Positions 1 through 7,347 of a stretch of 13,338 nucleotides of DNA are shown one piece after another. Positions within the stretch are counted from its first letter, which is position 1, and the number at the start of each line of letters is the position of its first letter. The DNA lies in NCBI RefSeq assembly GCF_000966975.1, contig NZ_JZWV01000588.1, positions 1-13,338 on the forward strand. Reading direction: 5' to 3'. A model generated the notes under the pieces. The model did not search any database, was not told where the DNA came from, and saw only the letters and a list, made by a program, of their open reading frames with translations. The translations under genes were made by a program, and so were the position numbers. Source of the stretch: Streptomyces katrae (lineage in GTDB: Bacteria > Actinomycetota > Actinomycetes > Streptomycetales > Streptomycetaceae).

Positions 1-130
1 CCGCCCGCCCCGCCGACCTCGCTCTCGGCCGGGCCCGGCCCGGCGGTACCCGAGCCTGCCAAGGGGGCGTGTCGGGTTCGGTTCCGCCGCATTTCCGCGC
101 CGTTAACCGGTCCCGGCCGGCCCCCGCCCC

Positions 131-1528
131 TCACACCGGGGTGAGCTGTGCGTCCGTCCCGCTGCGCGCCGCGTCCGGGCCGGCCGGCGCGGCCGCGGGC
201 CGGCGAAGGTATACCGCCCAGGTGACCGCGCAGCACACGGCGTAGAACCCGAGGAAGGAGGCGAAGGCGGCGGTGCCCGTCCCGGAGGCCGAGAAGGCCT
301 CGCGGAAGGCCAGATTGATGCCGAGCCCGCCGAGCGCGCCCACCGCCCCGATCAGGCCCATGGCCGCCCCGGACAGCCGCCGGCCGTGGGCCTCGGCCGC
401 CTCGCCGCGCAGCCCGCGGGCGAGTGCCTGGGCCCGGAAGATGCCGGGGATCATCTTGTAGGTGGAGCCGTTGCACAGCCCGCTGAGGGCGAAGAGGGCG
501 GTGAAGCCGGTCAGGAACACCGGCAGGGATTCCCGTACGGAGGCCAGCACGACGACCCCGGTCGCCGCGGCCATCGCGACGAAGGCGCCCAGAGTGACCC
601 GCGCCCCGCCGTAGCGGTCGGCGAGCGCCCCGCCCACGGGCCGGACGAGCGAGCCGAGCAGCGGTCCGATGAAGGTGAGGGAGGCGGCCTGGAGCGGGGT
701 CCGGCCGAACTGGGTCTGGAGGACCAGTCCGAAGGCGAAGCCGTAGCCGATGAAGGAGCCGAAGCAGCCGACGTACAGCAGGGCCATGATCCAGGTGTGC
801 GGCTCGCGGACGGCTCGCCGTACGGCGCCCGCGTCGCCCCGTACGGGGGCCAGGTTGTCCATGCGTACGAGGGCCAGCGCGGCGGCGGCCACGATCAGCG
901 GGAGGTAGGCGGCGAGCAGCAGCCGGGGGTGTCCGGCTCCGGCGGTGCCGATGACGAGCAGCGCGGCGAGCTGGACGACCGGGACGCCGATGTTGCCGCC
1001 GCCGGCGTTGAGGCCGAGGGCCCAGCCCTTCTTGCGGAGCGGGAAGAAGGCATTGATGTTAGTCATGGAGGAGGCGAAGTTGCCGCCGCCCACGCCGGTC
1101 AGCGCGGCGACCGCGAGGAAGGTCCCGTACGGGGTGCCGGGTTCCATGACGGCCAGCGCGGCCACGGTCGGCGCGAGGAGGAGCAGGGCGCTGACGACGG
1201 TCCAGTTGCGGCCGCCGAAGCGGGTGACGGCGAAGGGGTAGGGGATGCGGACGAGGGCGCCGACGGTGGTGGCGGTGGCGATGAGGAAGAACTTCCCGGC
1301 GGGGTCGATGCCGTAGGCGGGGCCCATGAAGAGGACCAGCACGGACCACAGGGACCAGATGGAGAAGCCGATGTGCTCGGAGAGGACGGAGTAGAGGAGG
1401 TTGCGGCGGGCGGTCTTCTCGCCGGTCTCCCGCCAGAAGGTCTCGTCCTCGGGTTCCCAGTGTTCGATCCAGCGGCCGCCCCGGCCGCCTCGGCCGTCTC
1501 GGCGGCCTTGCGGCCGGCTTGCGTTCAT
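131..1528 (-). CDS. narK: NarK-family nitrate/nitrite MFS transporter
   Basis: Predicted inner-membrane nitrate/nitrite transporter, 465 residues with about 12 membrane helices. The family signature is clear. The first Gly-rich nitrate motif runs GVGGGNFASSMTNINAFFP (residues 145-163), and a second, degenerate one reads GLCNGSTYKMIP (350-361). Arg94 (ALVRIPY) and Arg296 (SLVRPVGG) match the two substrate-binding arginines known in E. coli NarK. The segment RWIEHWEPEDETFWRETG (19-36) is typical of actinobacterial NarK, but it is preceded by an unusual Arg/Gly-rich stretch (residues 5-19). I chose the ATG at 1528 because a GGAGG lies 6 nt upstream. The GTG directly before it (1531) would be only 3 nt from that site. 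No nitrate reductase genes are in the window, so the direction of transport (uptake or nitrite export) cannot be decided. The gene lies 97 nt downstream of the broken lysR on the same strand but has its own promoter-like element. Confidence 0.93.
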   Translation of the reverse strand: MNASRPQGRRDGRGGRGGRWIEHWEPEDETFWRETGEKTARRNLLYSVLSEHIGFSIWSLWSVLVLFMGPAYGIDPAGKFFLIATATTVGALVRIPYPFAVTRFGGRNWTVVSALLLLAPTVAALAVMEPGTPYGTFLAVAALTGVGGGNFASSMTNINAFFPLRKKGWALGLNAGGGNIGVPVVQLAALLVIGTAGAGHPRLLLAAYLPLIVAAAALALVRMDNLAPVRGDAGAVRRAVREPHTWIMALLYVGCFGSFIGYGFAFGLVLQTQFGRTPLQAASLTFIGPLLGSLVRPVGGALADRYGGARVTLGAFVAMAAATGVVVLASVRESLPVFLTGFTALFALSGLCNGSTYKMIPGIFRAQALARGLRGEAAEAHGRRLSGAAMGLIGAVGALGGLGINLAFREAFSASGTGTAAFASFLGFYAVCCAVTWAVYLRRPAAAPAGPDAARSGTDAQLTPV

Positions 1529-1563
1529 CACACGCCTCCAGAGCTGTCGCGTCCGTGGTGACG

Positions 1564-1569
1564 ACGCTA
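1564..1569 (-). promoter_or_regulatory. Possible narK -10 element
   Basis: Read on the minus strand this is TAGCGT, the same hexamer found before ssrA. It would start a transcript near 1557 with a leader of about 29 nt that contains the GGAGG ribosome site. No good -35 hexamer is visible. The expected -35 position falls inside the dyad at 1580-1618. Confidence 0.4.
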
Positions 1570-1579
1570 GGGAGGGCGC

Positions 1580-1618
1580 GTTTCGGCCCCGGTGCCCGTC
1601 GGATGACCGGGGCGAAAC
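1580..1618. promoter_or_regulatory. 13-14 bp inverted repeat upstream of narK
   Basis: The arms GTTTCGGCCCCGGT (1580-1593) and ACCGGGGCGAAAC (1606-1618) are complementary apart from one unpaired G and are separated by 12 nt. The dyad lies between the lysR stop and the narK start and covers the expected -35 region of the narK promoter candidate. It could be an operator for narK or a terminator hairpin for lysR. Its position just upstream of the -10 makes a regulator site slightly more attractive, but that is inference. Confidence 0.5.
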
Positions 1619-1625
1619 CTTGCTC

Positions 1626-2622
1626 TCACCCGGCCCGGGGGCCGGGTGTGAGCGCTGCCGGGAGCCAGTGGTCCGGGGGGAGTTCCAGCCAGCGGTGCGC
1701 GGCCCGGAGTTCGTCGGCGGCGCGGAGGAGGGCGTCCAGGCCGGGGTGGCGCAGCCCCGCGCGCCAGACCAGGGACAGCGGGGAGAGCGGTACGGGGTCC
1801 ACGAGGGGGCGTTTGACGCAGCCGGGCATGTCGAGGAAGCCGACGGTGACCAGGACCGGGTTGCGGGTCTTGGCCATCACCCGCCCGAACTCCTCCTTGC
1901 CGATGGCCACCGGTGCGGGCGGTGCCACGACGATGCCCCGTCCGGCGAACAGCTCTCGGGCCAGGCCGGTCCACTCCAGGGTGCGCGGGTTGCCGGCGCC
2001 AGCGTAGACGGCCTCCCCGGCGAGCGCGTCGAGCGGTACGGATTCCAGCGCGGCCAGCGGGTGTTCCTCGGGGAGGAGCACGGCGAGGGGTTCGTACCGT
2101 ACGGGGTGGTGGGCGAGCCGGGCGCGCAGGGCGGGGGCCAGGCCGGCGACGTAGCCGAAGGAGACGTCGAGCCGGCCGGCGGCGATCTCGGCGGCGGCGT
2201 GGGTGAGCCCGCTCTCGAAGCGGGCCATCAGCTCGTGGCCGGGGGCGAGTTCGCGGGCCCGGTCCAGGACGAGGCGGGCGGTGCCGGGGCCGTCGGTGTT
2301 GAGGTCGACGAGGAGGGCGGGGGGCGGTCCGGCGAAGGCGGCGGCGAGTTCCTCGTGGGCGCGGAGCACCGTGCGGGCGTGGGGCAGCAGGCGTTCGCCG
2401 TCGGCGGTGAGTTCGACGGCCCGGGTGGTGCGGGTGAACAGGCTTGCCCCGGGTAGTGCGGGTGAACAGGCTTGCCCCCAGGGCCTGTTCGAGGCGGCGG
2501 ACGTCGCGGCTGAGGGCCTGCTGGGCCACGTAGAGGCGGGCGGCGGCCCGGGTGAAGTGCAGTTCCTCGGCGACGGCGAGGAAGCCGCGCAGCAGCCGGG
2601 GGTCCACGTCGGGGGAGGTCAC
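1626..2622 (-). pseudogene. LysR-family regulator, frameshifted by a 28-bp tandem duplication
   Basis: LysR-type transcriptional regulator in two frames. The first part starts at a GTG (2622) and reads a normal winged-helix N-terminus (LLRGFLAVAEELHFTRAAAR..., QQALSRDVRRLEQALGASLFTRTTR) to residue 58, then goes out of frame. The other frame resumes with VELTADGERLLPHARTVLRA and continues through a complete effector-binding domain to the TGA at 1626-1628. Removing one copy of the 28-bp repeat at 2423-2478 joins the frames into a normal 322-residue protein. As written, the product would be a fragment carrying only the DNA-binding domain plus an unrelated Arg/Pro-rich tail. The gene is divergent from the MFS exporter, an arrangement in which LysR proteins often control their neighbour. 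It may be a true recent pseudogene, an allele that reverts by repeat loss, or a sequencing or assembly error. Confidence 0.88.
2423..2478. repeat. 28-bp tandem duplication inside lysR
   Basis: Two adjacent 28-bp units, 2423-2450 and 2451-2478, are identical except for one base (G at 2427, A at 2455). The shared run is GTGCGGGTGAACAGGCTTGC followed by CCC. Because 28 is not a multiple of three, the extra copy shifts the lysR frame by one. The single difference is silent in the coding frame (both Thr). Confidence 0.95.
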
Positions 2623-2628
2623 CCGGGA

Positions 2629-2634
2629 AGATTA
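2629..2634 (-). promoter_or_regulatory. lysR -10 element, predicted leaderless start
   Basis: On the minus strand TAATCT is followed by 6 nt and then the GTG start codon at 2622. There is no Shine-Dalgarno sequence upstream of that GTG. The spacing suggests that transcription begins at the start codon. No convincing -35 hexamer is visible. The 84-bp divergent gap (2623-2706) must also carry the exporter's promoter. Confidence 0.5.
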
Positions 2635-2706
2635 ACAACGGGAGGGCGTGAATGGCCCCGGAACAGGTGTTGGACCGCTCCCCGGGTCGGGCCGCAGGCT
2701 CGGGGC

Positions 2707-4011
2707 ATGCCGCAAAAGACCCCGCTCATGGCCGTGACGGGCACCACCCTGGTCCTGGCCTCGCCCGCCCCGGCCCGCGCCGCACGGCCCGTCCTCGCAC
2801 CCGCACCCGCCCCTGTCCCCGTCGCCGTCCGCCGTTCCCCCGCCGCCCGCCTCCTGGGCCCGTACGCCCGCCTCTTCACCGTCCCCGGGGCGCGCGGGTT
2901 CACCGCCGGGAACGTGCTCGCCCGGCTGCCCATGGGCATGTTCGGGATCAGCGCGGTCATGATGATCGCCGGGCAGCGCGGCTCGTACGCCCTCGCCGGG
3001 GCGGTCACCGCGACCGGGATGGCCGCCACCGCCGTCGTCGCTCCGTGGACGGCCCGCCTCGTCGACCGGTACGGGCAGGCCCGGATCGCCGTACCGGCCA
3101 CGGTGATCGCGGTCCTGGGCTCGCTCTCCCTGATCCTGTGCGTCCGTGCGCAGGCCCCCGCCTGGACCCTGTTCGCCTCCTACGCGGCCACCGCCACCAC
3201 CCCCAACATCGGTGGCATGTCCCGGGCCCGCTGGACCCACCTGCTGCCCGGCTCCGCGCACCACACCGCGATGTCCTTCGAACAGGCCGCCGACGAGCTG
3301 TGCTTCATGCTCGGCCCGGTCCTCGCCGCCTTCCTGTGCACCGCCGTCTTCCCGGAGGCCGGCACCCTCACCGGGGCGGTGCTGCTGCTGACGGGCATGC
3401 TGGTGTTCACCGCACACCGCGCCACGGAGCCCCCGGCCGGCGGGGCGCCGGAGGGCGGCCGGGGCCGGTCGCCGCTGCGCGCCCTGCTGCCCCTGCTCGG
3501 CCTGTTCCTCGCCACCGGACTGGTCTTCGGCTCGATGGAGGTCACCTCGGTCGCCCACCTCGCCGCACTGGGCCTGGGCGGCACGTCCGGCCCGGTCCTC
3601 GCACTGCAGGCGGCGGGCTCCTGCGTGGCCGGGCTGCTGTACGGGGCGCGGCGCCCGCGGAGCCTGCGGACCTGCCTGTGCCTGCTGGCCGGGGCGATGG
3701 CCCTGCCCTGGGCGGCGGCCGCGACCGGGTCACTCGTCCCGCTGGCCGCGGCCCTGCTGCTGGCCGGTATGTCCACGGCGCCGGTGATGGTCACCGCGAT
3801 GGGCCTGGTCCAGTCCCGTACCCCCGAGGGGCGTCTCAACGAGGGCATGACGCTGGCCGTCACCGCGATCCTCGCCGGTATCGCGGCCGGCTCCGCGACG
3901 GCGGGTCTGGCCGTCGACCACCTCGGGACGGGGACGGCGTACCTGCTGCCGGCGGCCGGCGGCCTGGCCGCACTGATTGTCGGATCGGCGGCTCCACGAC
4001 CCGGCCGTTGA
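2707..4011 (+). CDS. MFS transporter, probable efflux protein
   Basis: Integral membrane protein of 434 residues with about 12 predicted helices and a central hydrophilic loop around residues 238-258 ([18 protein letters not shown]), as in two-domain major facilitator proteins. The first transmembrane half starts near residue 65 ([20 protein letters not shown]). The segment [13 protein letters not shown] (114-126) resembles the cytoplasmic loop 2-3 motif A of the superfamily. The long N-terminal tail is rich in Ala, Pro and Arg. The chosen ATG (2707) has only a weak purine run (CGGGG) ahead of it. The next in-frame ATG at 2728 is an alternative and would remove only seven residues. The substrate cannot be read from the sequence. 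Divergence from a LysR gene suggests inducible export, and loss of that regulator would alter its control. Confidence 0.85.
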   Translation: MPQKTPLMAVTGTTLVLASPAPARAARPVLAPAPAPVPVAVRRSPAARLLGPYARLFTVPGARGFTAGNVLARLPMGMFGISAVMMIAGQRGSYALAGAVTATGMAATAVVAPWTARLVDRYGQARIAVPATVIAVLGSLSLILCVRAQAPAWTLFASYAATATTPNIGGMSRARWTHLLPGSAHHTAMSFEQAADELCFMLGPVLAAFLCTAVFPEAGTLTGAVLLLTGMLVFTAHRATEPPAGGAPEGGRGRSPLRALLPLLGLFLATGLVFGSMEVTSVAHLAALGLGGTSGPVLALQAAGSCVAGLLYGARRPRSLRTCLCLLAGAMALPWAAAATGSLVPLAAALLLAGMSTAPVMVTAMGLVQSRTPEGRLNEGMTLAVTAILAGIAAGSATAGLAVDHLGTGTAYLLPAAGGLAALIVGSAAPRPGR

Positions 4012-4117
4012 TCGGGATTTCATCCGGCTGCCGGGTGACGCCCCCGCGTGGGTCGCACCCTTGCAGGCCGCAATCCGCCATAACTGGGGAGGCTTTCCCC
4101 CAAACCCTTCCCTTCGC

Positions 4118-4124
4118 GGAGGAA
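4118..4124 (+). promoter_or_regulatory. Ribosome binding site that fixes a TTG start
   Basis: GGAGGAA lies 8 nt (measured from GGAGG) before the TTG at 4131. The reading frame is open far upstream, so this site and the signal peptide that follows directly are what define the start of the collagen-like protein. The gap 4012-4130 also has a small TGGGGA...TCCCC stem, and I could not identify a promoter in it. Confidence 0.75.
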
Positions 4125-4130
4125 CTCCCC

Positions 4131-5585
4131 TTGTCTGCTTCGCGCTCCGTCTCCTCGGCCCTGTTCGTCGCGGCCGTCACCGCGTCCTGCCTGATGCCGG
4201 CCGTGCCCGCCCTGGCCGACTCCTCGCACGTCCGCTTCTCCCAGCCCTACGTCCCCTCCATCGCCCCCGGGAAGACGGGCCGCGTCGTCATCGCGGCCCT
4301 GAACGGGGCGGACCCGGCGCACAGCAGCACCTTCCGCATCACCGCCCCGGAGCGGACCACGTTCCCGGAGGCCCGGTTCTACTGGAACGGGGAGCGGGCG
4401 GGCGGCTCGTGCAGCCGCTCGAAGGACGCGCGCCTGCTGACCTGCAACGCCGGGACCCGCGCCGGCTTCACCTTCCGGGCGAACACGCAGACCAGGCTGG
4501 CCGTTTCCCTGAAGGTGGACGCGAACGCCCCCGAGGGCACGACGCTGGACGGCGGCGAGTGGTCGGACGGCAGGGAGGCCCCGGCCCTCTTCGCCGTCGC
4601 CACCCCGGTGCGGGGCCCGAAGGGCGACGACGGCCCGCCCGGGGAACACGGCCACGACGGGCACGACGGCAAGCCCGGCCACCACGGCAGGCCCGGCCGC
4701 CCGGGCCCCAAGGGGGAGAAGGGCGACAAGGGAGACAAGGGCGAGACCGGAGACCGGGGCCCGAAGGGCGACCGCGGTGACACGGGCGACCGCGGCCCCA
4801 AGGGCGACCGCGGCGACACCGGCCCGCAGGGCCCCAAGGGCGACACGGGCCCGTCGGGCGGCCCGCAGGGGCCGAAGGGAGACAAGGGCGACACCGGCGA
4901 GCGCGGCCCGAAGGGCGACCGCGGCGACACCGGCGAGCGCGGCCCCAAGGGCCACACCGGCGACACCGGCCCCCGGGGCCCCAAGGGCGACCGCGGCCCC
5001 GCCGGCCCCCAGGGCCCCGAGGGCCCGCGCGGCCCGAAGGGCGACCAGGGCCCGAAGGGCGACACCGGCCCGTCCGGAGGCCCGCAGGGGCCGAAGGGCG
5101 ACAAGGGCGACCGCGGCCCCGCCGGCCCGCAGGGCCCCGAAGGCCCGCGCGGCCCGAAGGGCTACCCGGGCGAGCAGGGCCCGAAGGGCGACCGTGGCCC
5201 CAAGGGCGACAAGGGCGACAAGGGCAAGCCCGGCGACTGCAAGTGCGGCAGCCACCACGGCGGCAAGGACGACCACGGCAAGGGCCACGGCAAGGGCGAC
5301 AAGGGCCACGGCAAGGGTGACCACGGAAAGGGCGACAAGGGCGGCAAGGGCGGCCCGAAGGCCCGCATCGTGGACACGAACCAGGGCCTCGGGATCCGCT
5401 CCGGCCCCGGCACGGGCTACACCAAGACCGGCAGGATCGCGGCCGACACGGTCGTGGCGCTCCAGTGCAAGGTCAACGGCGAGCAGGTCGACGACAACGC
5501 GATCTGGTACAAGCTGGCCGACGGCCGCGGCTGGATCTCCGCCCGCTACGCCCTGAACCTCAACAAGGTCCCGTACTGCTCGTAA
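4131..5585 (+). CDS. Secreted collagen-like protein with C-terminal SH3b domain
   Basis: 484-residue exported protein starting at TTG. Residues 1-29 form a Sec signal peptide (Arg5, hydrophobic core, cleavage after AVPALA). Residues 30-160 are a small, probably beta-sandwich domain with Cys94 and Cys105, a possible disulfide. Residues 162-367 are 68 Gly-X-Y triplets rich in [10 protein letters not shown] and GPQGPEGPR, interrupted by a single extra Gly at residues 243 and 316. A CKC motif (370-372) opens a Lys/Gly/His linker (373-412). Residues 413-484 are a bacterial SH3 domain ([29 protein letters not shown]) of the type found in many Streptomyces cell-wall proteins. There is no LPXTG or membrane anchor, so it is likely secreted or held to the wall through SH3b. 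The role is unknown; a structural or adhesive surface filament is an inference. It is expressed independently of the exporter upstream and ends at its own terminator. Confidence 0.9.
   Translation: MSASRSVSSALFVAAVTASCLMPAVPALADSSHVRFSQPYVPSIAPGKTGRVVIAALNGADPAHSSTFRITAPERTTFPEARFYWNGERAGGSCSRSKDARLLTCNAGTRAGFTFRANTQTRLAVSLKVDANAPEGTTLDGGEWSDGREAPALFAVATPVRGPKGDDGPPGEHGHDGHDGKPGHHGRPGRPGPKGEKGDKGDKGETGDRGPKGDRGDTGDRGPKGDRGDTGPQGPKGDTGPSGGPQGPKGDKGDTGERGPKGDRGDTGERGPKGHTGDTGPRGPKGDRGPAGPQGPEGPRGPKGDQGPKGDTGPSGGPQGPKGDKGDRGPAGPQGPEGPRGPKGYPGEQGPKGDRGPKGDKGDKGKPGDCKCGSHHGGKDDHGKGHGKGDKGHGKGDHGKGDKGGKGGPKARIVDTNQGLGIRSGPGTGYTKTGRIAADTVVALQCKVNGEQVDDNAIWYKLADGRGWISARYALNLNKVPYCS
4614..5231 (+). 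repeat. Collagen Gly-X-Y coding repeat
   Basis: The 68 triplets are encoded by near-repeats of GGCCCGAAGGGCGAC-type units. Two longer internal duplications stand out. The segment for [18 protein letters not shown] occurs at 4986 and again 120 nt later at 5106. The [15 protein letters not shown] segment occurs at 4848 and again 219 nt later at 5067. Such repeats favour expansion and contraction by recombination, so triplet number may differ between strains. Confidence 0.9.
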
Positions 5586-5609
5586 CCGCAGCACGGTCTC
5601 CGGCGTGAC

Positions 5610-5643
5610 GAAGGCCCCGCGGCCCACCGGCCGCGGGGCCTTC
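5610..5643. terminator. Bidirectional hairpin terminator
   Basis: A perfect 15-bp stem (arms 5610-5624 and 5629-5643, GAAGGCCCCGCGGCC and its complement) closes a 4-nt CACC loop. It lies between the convergent ends of the collagen-like gene and the acetyltransferase. There is no long U tract, as is usual for Streptomyces terminators. Confidence 0.9.
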
Positions 5644-5648
5644 CGCCG

Positions 5649-6191
5649 TCAGTGCGCCCACTCCTCGCGCAGCATCCCGAACAGCACCCGGTCGTAGCGC
5701 TTCCCCGCCACCAGCACGGCCGCCCGCAGGCGCCCCTCCTCGCGGAAGCCGAGCTTGGAGAAGGCCCGTACGGCACGCTCGTTGCCGCTCCAGGTGTCCA
5801 GCTCCAGCCGGTGCAGCCCGTACGCGCCGAAGAGGTGGTCCACCATCAGCCGTACCGCTTCGCTGCCGTGGCCGCGGCCCCAGAACTCCCGTTCGCCGAT
5901 GGTGATGCCGAGGGTGGCCACTCCGGCGTAGGGGTCGAGGTCGCGGTAGTCGGCCATGCCGATGACCGCCCCGCTCGCCAGGTCCTCGACCGTGAACACG
6001 GCCGCCTCCCTCGGCACCAGCCGCAGCTTCCCCTCGAAGGCGATCCGGACCGCCTCCGCCGTGACCGGCCCGAACAGGGGGTCGCCGGCCGCGGCCAGGC
6101 GCACCACTTCCGGGTCGTTGCGCCACCGCAGGTGGTGTTCGGCATCTTCGGCGCGCAGCGCCCGCAGTCTCACCAGGTTCCCTTCGAACAT
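5649..6191 (-). CDS. GNAT-family N-acetyltransferase, RimJ/RimL type
   Basis: 180-residue acetyltransferase that would use acetyl-CoA. The N-terminus (LVRLRALRAEDAEHHLRWRNDPEV) is typical of the RimJ/RimL branch. The acetyl-CoA pyrophosphate loop is EFWGRGHGSEA (residues 102-112), preceded by the beta-4 strand VATLGITIG. The segment LHRLELDTWSGNERAVRAFSKLGFREEGRLR (126-156) holds the conserved Asn/Ala-x-x-x-Y/F-x-K-x-GF end of the fold. The length matches single-domain members. The acceptor could be a protein N-terminus, an amino acid or a small molecule; the sequence does not say which. The open frame continues upstream to 6341, but the homologous region starts at the ATG at 6191, which also sits 6 nt after a TATGGT hexamer. 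It stands alone, convergent with the collagen-like gene. Confidence 0.88.
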   Translation of the reverse strand: MFEGNLVRLRALRAEDAEHHLRWRNDPEVVRLAAAGDPLFGPVTAEAVRIAFEGKLRLVPREAAVFTVEDLASGAVIGMADYRDLDPYAGVATLGITIGEREFWGRGHGSEAVRLMVDHLFGAYGLHRLELDTWSGNERAVRAFSKLGFREEGRLRAAVLVAGKRYDRVLFGMLREEWAH

Positions 6192-6197
6192 CGCGCC

Positions 6198-6203
6198 ACC
6201 ATA
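6198..6203 (-). promoter_or_regulatory. Acetyltransferase -10 element, predicted leaderless start
   Basis: On the minus strand TATGGT is followed by 6 nt (GGCGCG) and the ATG at 6191. Only a poor Shine-Dalgarno match (GGTGGCG) overlaps it. The layout fits a leaderless transcript. No clear -35 is seen. Confidence 0.45.
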
Positions 6204-6300
6204 ATCGATCAAGGGGAGGTACCGGTTTCCGATTTCAGACCCGCTCCCAACGGCGGTGCCGTCCTCGCGCCCGCCCGGCACGCCCGCACCCCGGACATGA

Positions 6301-6336
6301 CGAAGGCCCCGCAGCCTGGTGGCTGCGGGGCCTTCG
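6301..6336. terminator. ssrA terminator hairpin
   Basis: A perfect 16-bp stem with a TGGT loop (arms 6301-6316 and 6321-6336) lies 15 nt past the tmRNA 3' end. It begins with the same CGAAGGCCCCGC motif as the hairpin at 5610. It should end tmRNA transcription on the minus strand and insulate the acetyltransferase promoter. Confidence 0.88.
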
Positions 6337-6351
6337 CCCACATGGGATGAG

Positions 6352-6737
6352 TGGAGATGGCGGGAATCGAACCCGCGTCCAACGGTGCAGAAGCAGGGCT
6401 TCTCCGAGCGCAGTCCGCTGCGCTTTTCTCGGCCCCGGAGATCACACGGACAAGTCTCCGACGGGCTCAGTCACTGTTTGGTTTCCCTCCAGCCCCCGTG
6501 ACCGGGGCTAGAGGTTTAGATCCCTTGTTGACGCCAGGATCCGGACCGGGACCACTTCCGGGCTGACGCTCCTCACAGAGGCTTCAGCTCACTGTTATTA
6601 GGCAGCGAGGGTGAAGCGGGAGTTATCGCTCTTGGAGTTGGCGATTATTTTTTGCGACATGTGGTTAGCGAGATCATTGCCGCTTCCTCGGCTCGCTTCC
6701 CCTGCATCGACATCCGCTGTCGAAACCGATCATCCCC
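6352..6737 (-). ncRNA. ssrA: Transfer-messenger RNA (tmRNA, 10Sa RNA)
   Basis: tmRNA rescues ribosomes stalled on mRNAs without a stop codon, working with SmpB. The 5' end GGGGATGATCGGTTTCGACA (from 6737) and the 3' end with the T-arm GCGGGTTCGATTCCCGC and CATCTCCA form the Ala-tRNA-like half. The acceptor stem GGGGATG/CATCTCC pairs with one G-U. The mRNA-like part resumes at GCC (6642) and reads ANSKSDNSRFTLAA then TAA (6598-6600), ending in the degradation signal LAA. The 3' CCA is not encoded: the base after the discriminator A begins CTC, so CCA must be added after transcription, as for many Streptomyces tRNAs. Length without CCA is 386 nt. smpB lies 103 nt upstream on the same strand, the usual pairing. 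Confidence 0.96.
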
Positions 6738-6744
6738 ATGTTTC

Positions 6745-6750
6745 ACGCTA
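6745..6750 (-). promoter_or_regulatory. ssrA -10 element
   Basis: On the minus strand TAGCGT is followed by 7 nt (GAAACAT) and the predicted 5' end of tmRNA at 6737. A TTGAGC lies upstream, but with only 14 nt between the boxes, shorter than the usual 17-18. The stretch around it is AT-rich compared with its surroundings. Confidence 0.6.
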
Positions 6751-6840
6751 TTGAATTAGATACAGCTCAAGGTGCGCCGACCCCCGGAGGGGAGGTGCTG
6801 AGGCCATGGTACGCGAAGTGGACCACCGCGTGCCAGGAGA

Positions 6841-7326
6841 TTAGACCGTGCCCCGCTGCTTGCGGCGGATCGCGGAGATCGTCCGCTGGGTCTCGCGCGT
6901 GTCCTGCTTCTCGCGCAGGGTCTGGCGCTTGTCGTACTCCTTCTTGCCCTTCGCCAGCGCGATCTCGACCTTCGCGCGGCCGTCCTTGAAGTACAGGGCC
7001 AGCGGAACGATCGTGTGGCCCGACTCGTCCGCCTTGCGCTCCAGCTTGTCGATCTCCTCGCGGTGCATGAGGAGCTTGCGCTTGCGGCGGGCGCTGTGGT
7101 TGGTCCAGGTGCCCTGGCTGTACTCCGGGACGTGGACGTTGTACATCCACACCTCGCGGCTCTCCACCGACACGAAGCCGTCGACCAGCGAGGCCCGGCC
7201 CTGGCGCAGGGACTTGACCTCGGTGCCCGTGAGCACGATGCCGCACTCGTAGGTGTCGATGATCGCGTAGTCGTGCCGCGCCTTCTTGTTCTGGGCGATC
7301 AGCTTGCGCCCTTTTTCCTTAGCCAT
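6841..7326 (-). CDS. smpB: SsrA-binding protein SmpB
   Basis: 161-residue partner of tmRNA that carries it to the empty A site of stalled ribosomes. It has the full SmpB signature: [28 protein letters not shown] (14-41), then [17 protein letters not shown], the [14 protein letters not shown] segment and the [31 protein letters not shown] core. The basic C-terminal tail ([13 protein letters not shown]) is the part known to probe the mRNA channel. It starts 18 nt after the S41 protease stop, so it is probably the last coding gene of the ftsEX-protease transcript, and it lies 103 nt before ssrA. The ATG has no Shine-Dalgarno sequence. Instead, the start codon lies at the edge of a 7-bp inverted repeat (7326-7347) that also contains the previous stop codon. 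Confidence 0.97.
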   Translation of the reverse strand: MAKEKGRKLIAQNKKARHDYAIIDTYECGIVLTGTEVKSLRQGRASLVDGFVSVESREVWMYNVHVPEYSQGTWTNHSARRKRKLLMHREEIDKLERKADESGHTIVPLALYFKDGRAKVEIALAKGKKEYDKRQTLREKQDTRETQRTISAIRRKQRGTV

Positions 7327-7347
7327 AGTGCGGTCATTTTCGCACTA
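7326..7347. promoter_or_regulatory. Dyad spanning protease stop and smpB start
   Basis: TAGTGCG (7326-7332) and CGCACTA (7341-7347) are perfectly complementary with an 8-nt spacer. On the minus strand the first TAG is the stop of the protease gene, and the last A is the first base of the smpB ATG. In RNA this makes a 7-bp hairpin that covers the smpB initiation region. As DNA it could be an operator. Confidence 0.55.

Noticed and set aside
1..130. Possible gene or terminator at the window's left edge
   Set aside because: No ORF with coding character. The GC palindrome at 27-40 has no loop, so nothing beyond composition can be supported.
2203..2706. Upstream extension of the exporter frame into the lysR region
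   Set aside because: The extension overlaps lysR on the other strand, has no ribosome site or hydrophobic segments, and the family-like sequence begins after the ATG at 2707.
2652..4130. A long plus-strand frame that runs through the exporter region and joins the collagen-like gene, as if one 977-residue protein
   Set aside because: Up to 4130 it is the out-of-frame shadow of the exporter, rich in Arg/Pro/Gly with no domain. The signal peptide and GGAGG site set the true start at TTG 4131.
4614..5231. Short regularly spaced repeats that could suggest a CRISPR array
   Set aside because: The periodicity is 9 nt in one coding frame and follows Gly-X-Y triplets. There are no unique spacers and no cas genes.
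4020..5627. A 535-codon open frame antisense to the collagen-like gene
   Set aside because: It is an Ala/Val/Leu-rich mirror of the Gly-X-Y codons, with no start signal or domain. High-GC bias keeps it open.
6319..6566. Small plus-strand ORFs over the tmRNA locus
   Set aside because: They overlap the well-defined ssrA gene on the other strand, have no ribosome sites and show no recognisable protein features.
6812..6830. Possible hairpin just after the smpB stop (CGCG..GTGG A CCAC CGCG)
   Set aside because: The stem is short with a 2-nt bulge and 1-nt loop. It is not a convincing terminator, and ssrA may be partly read through from smpB.
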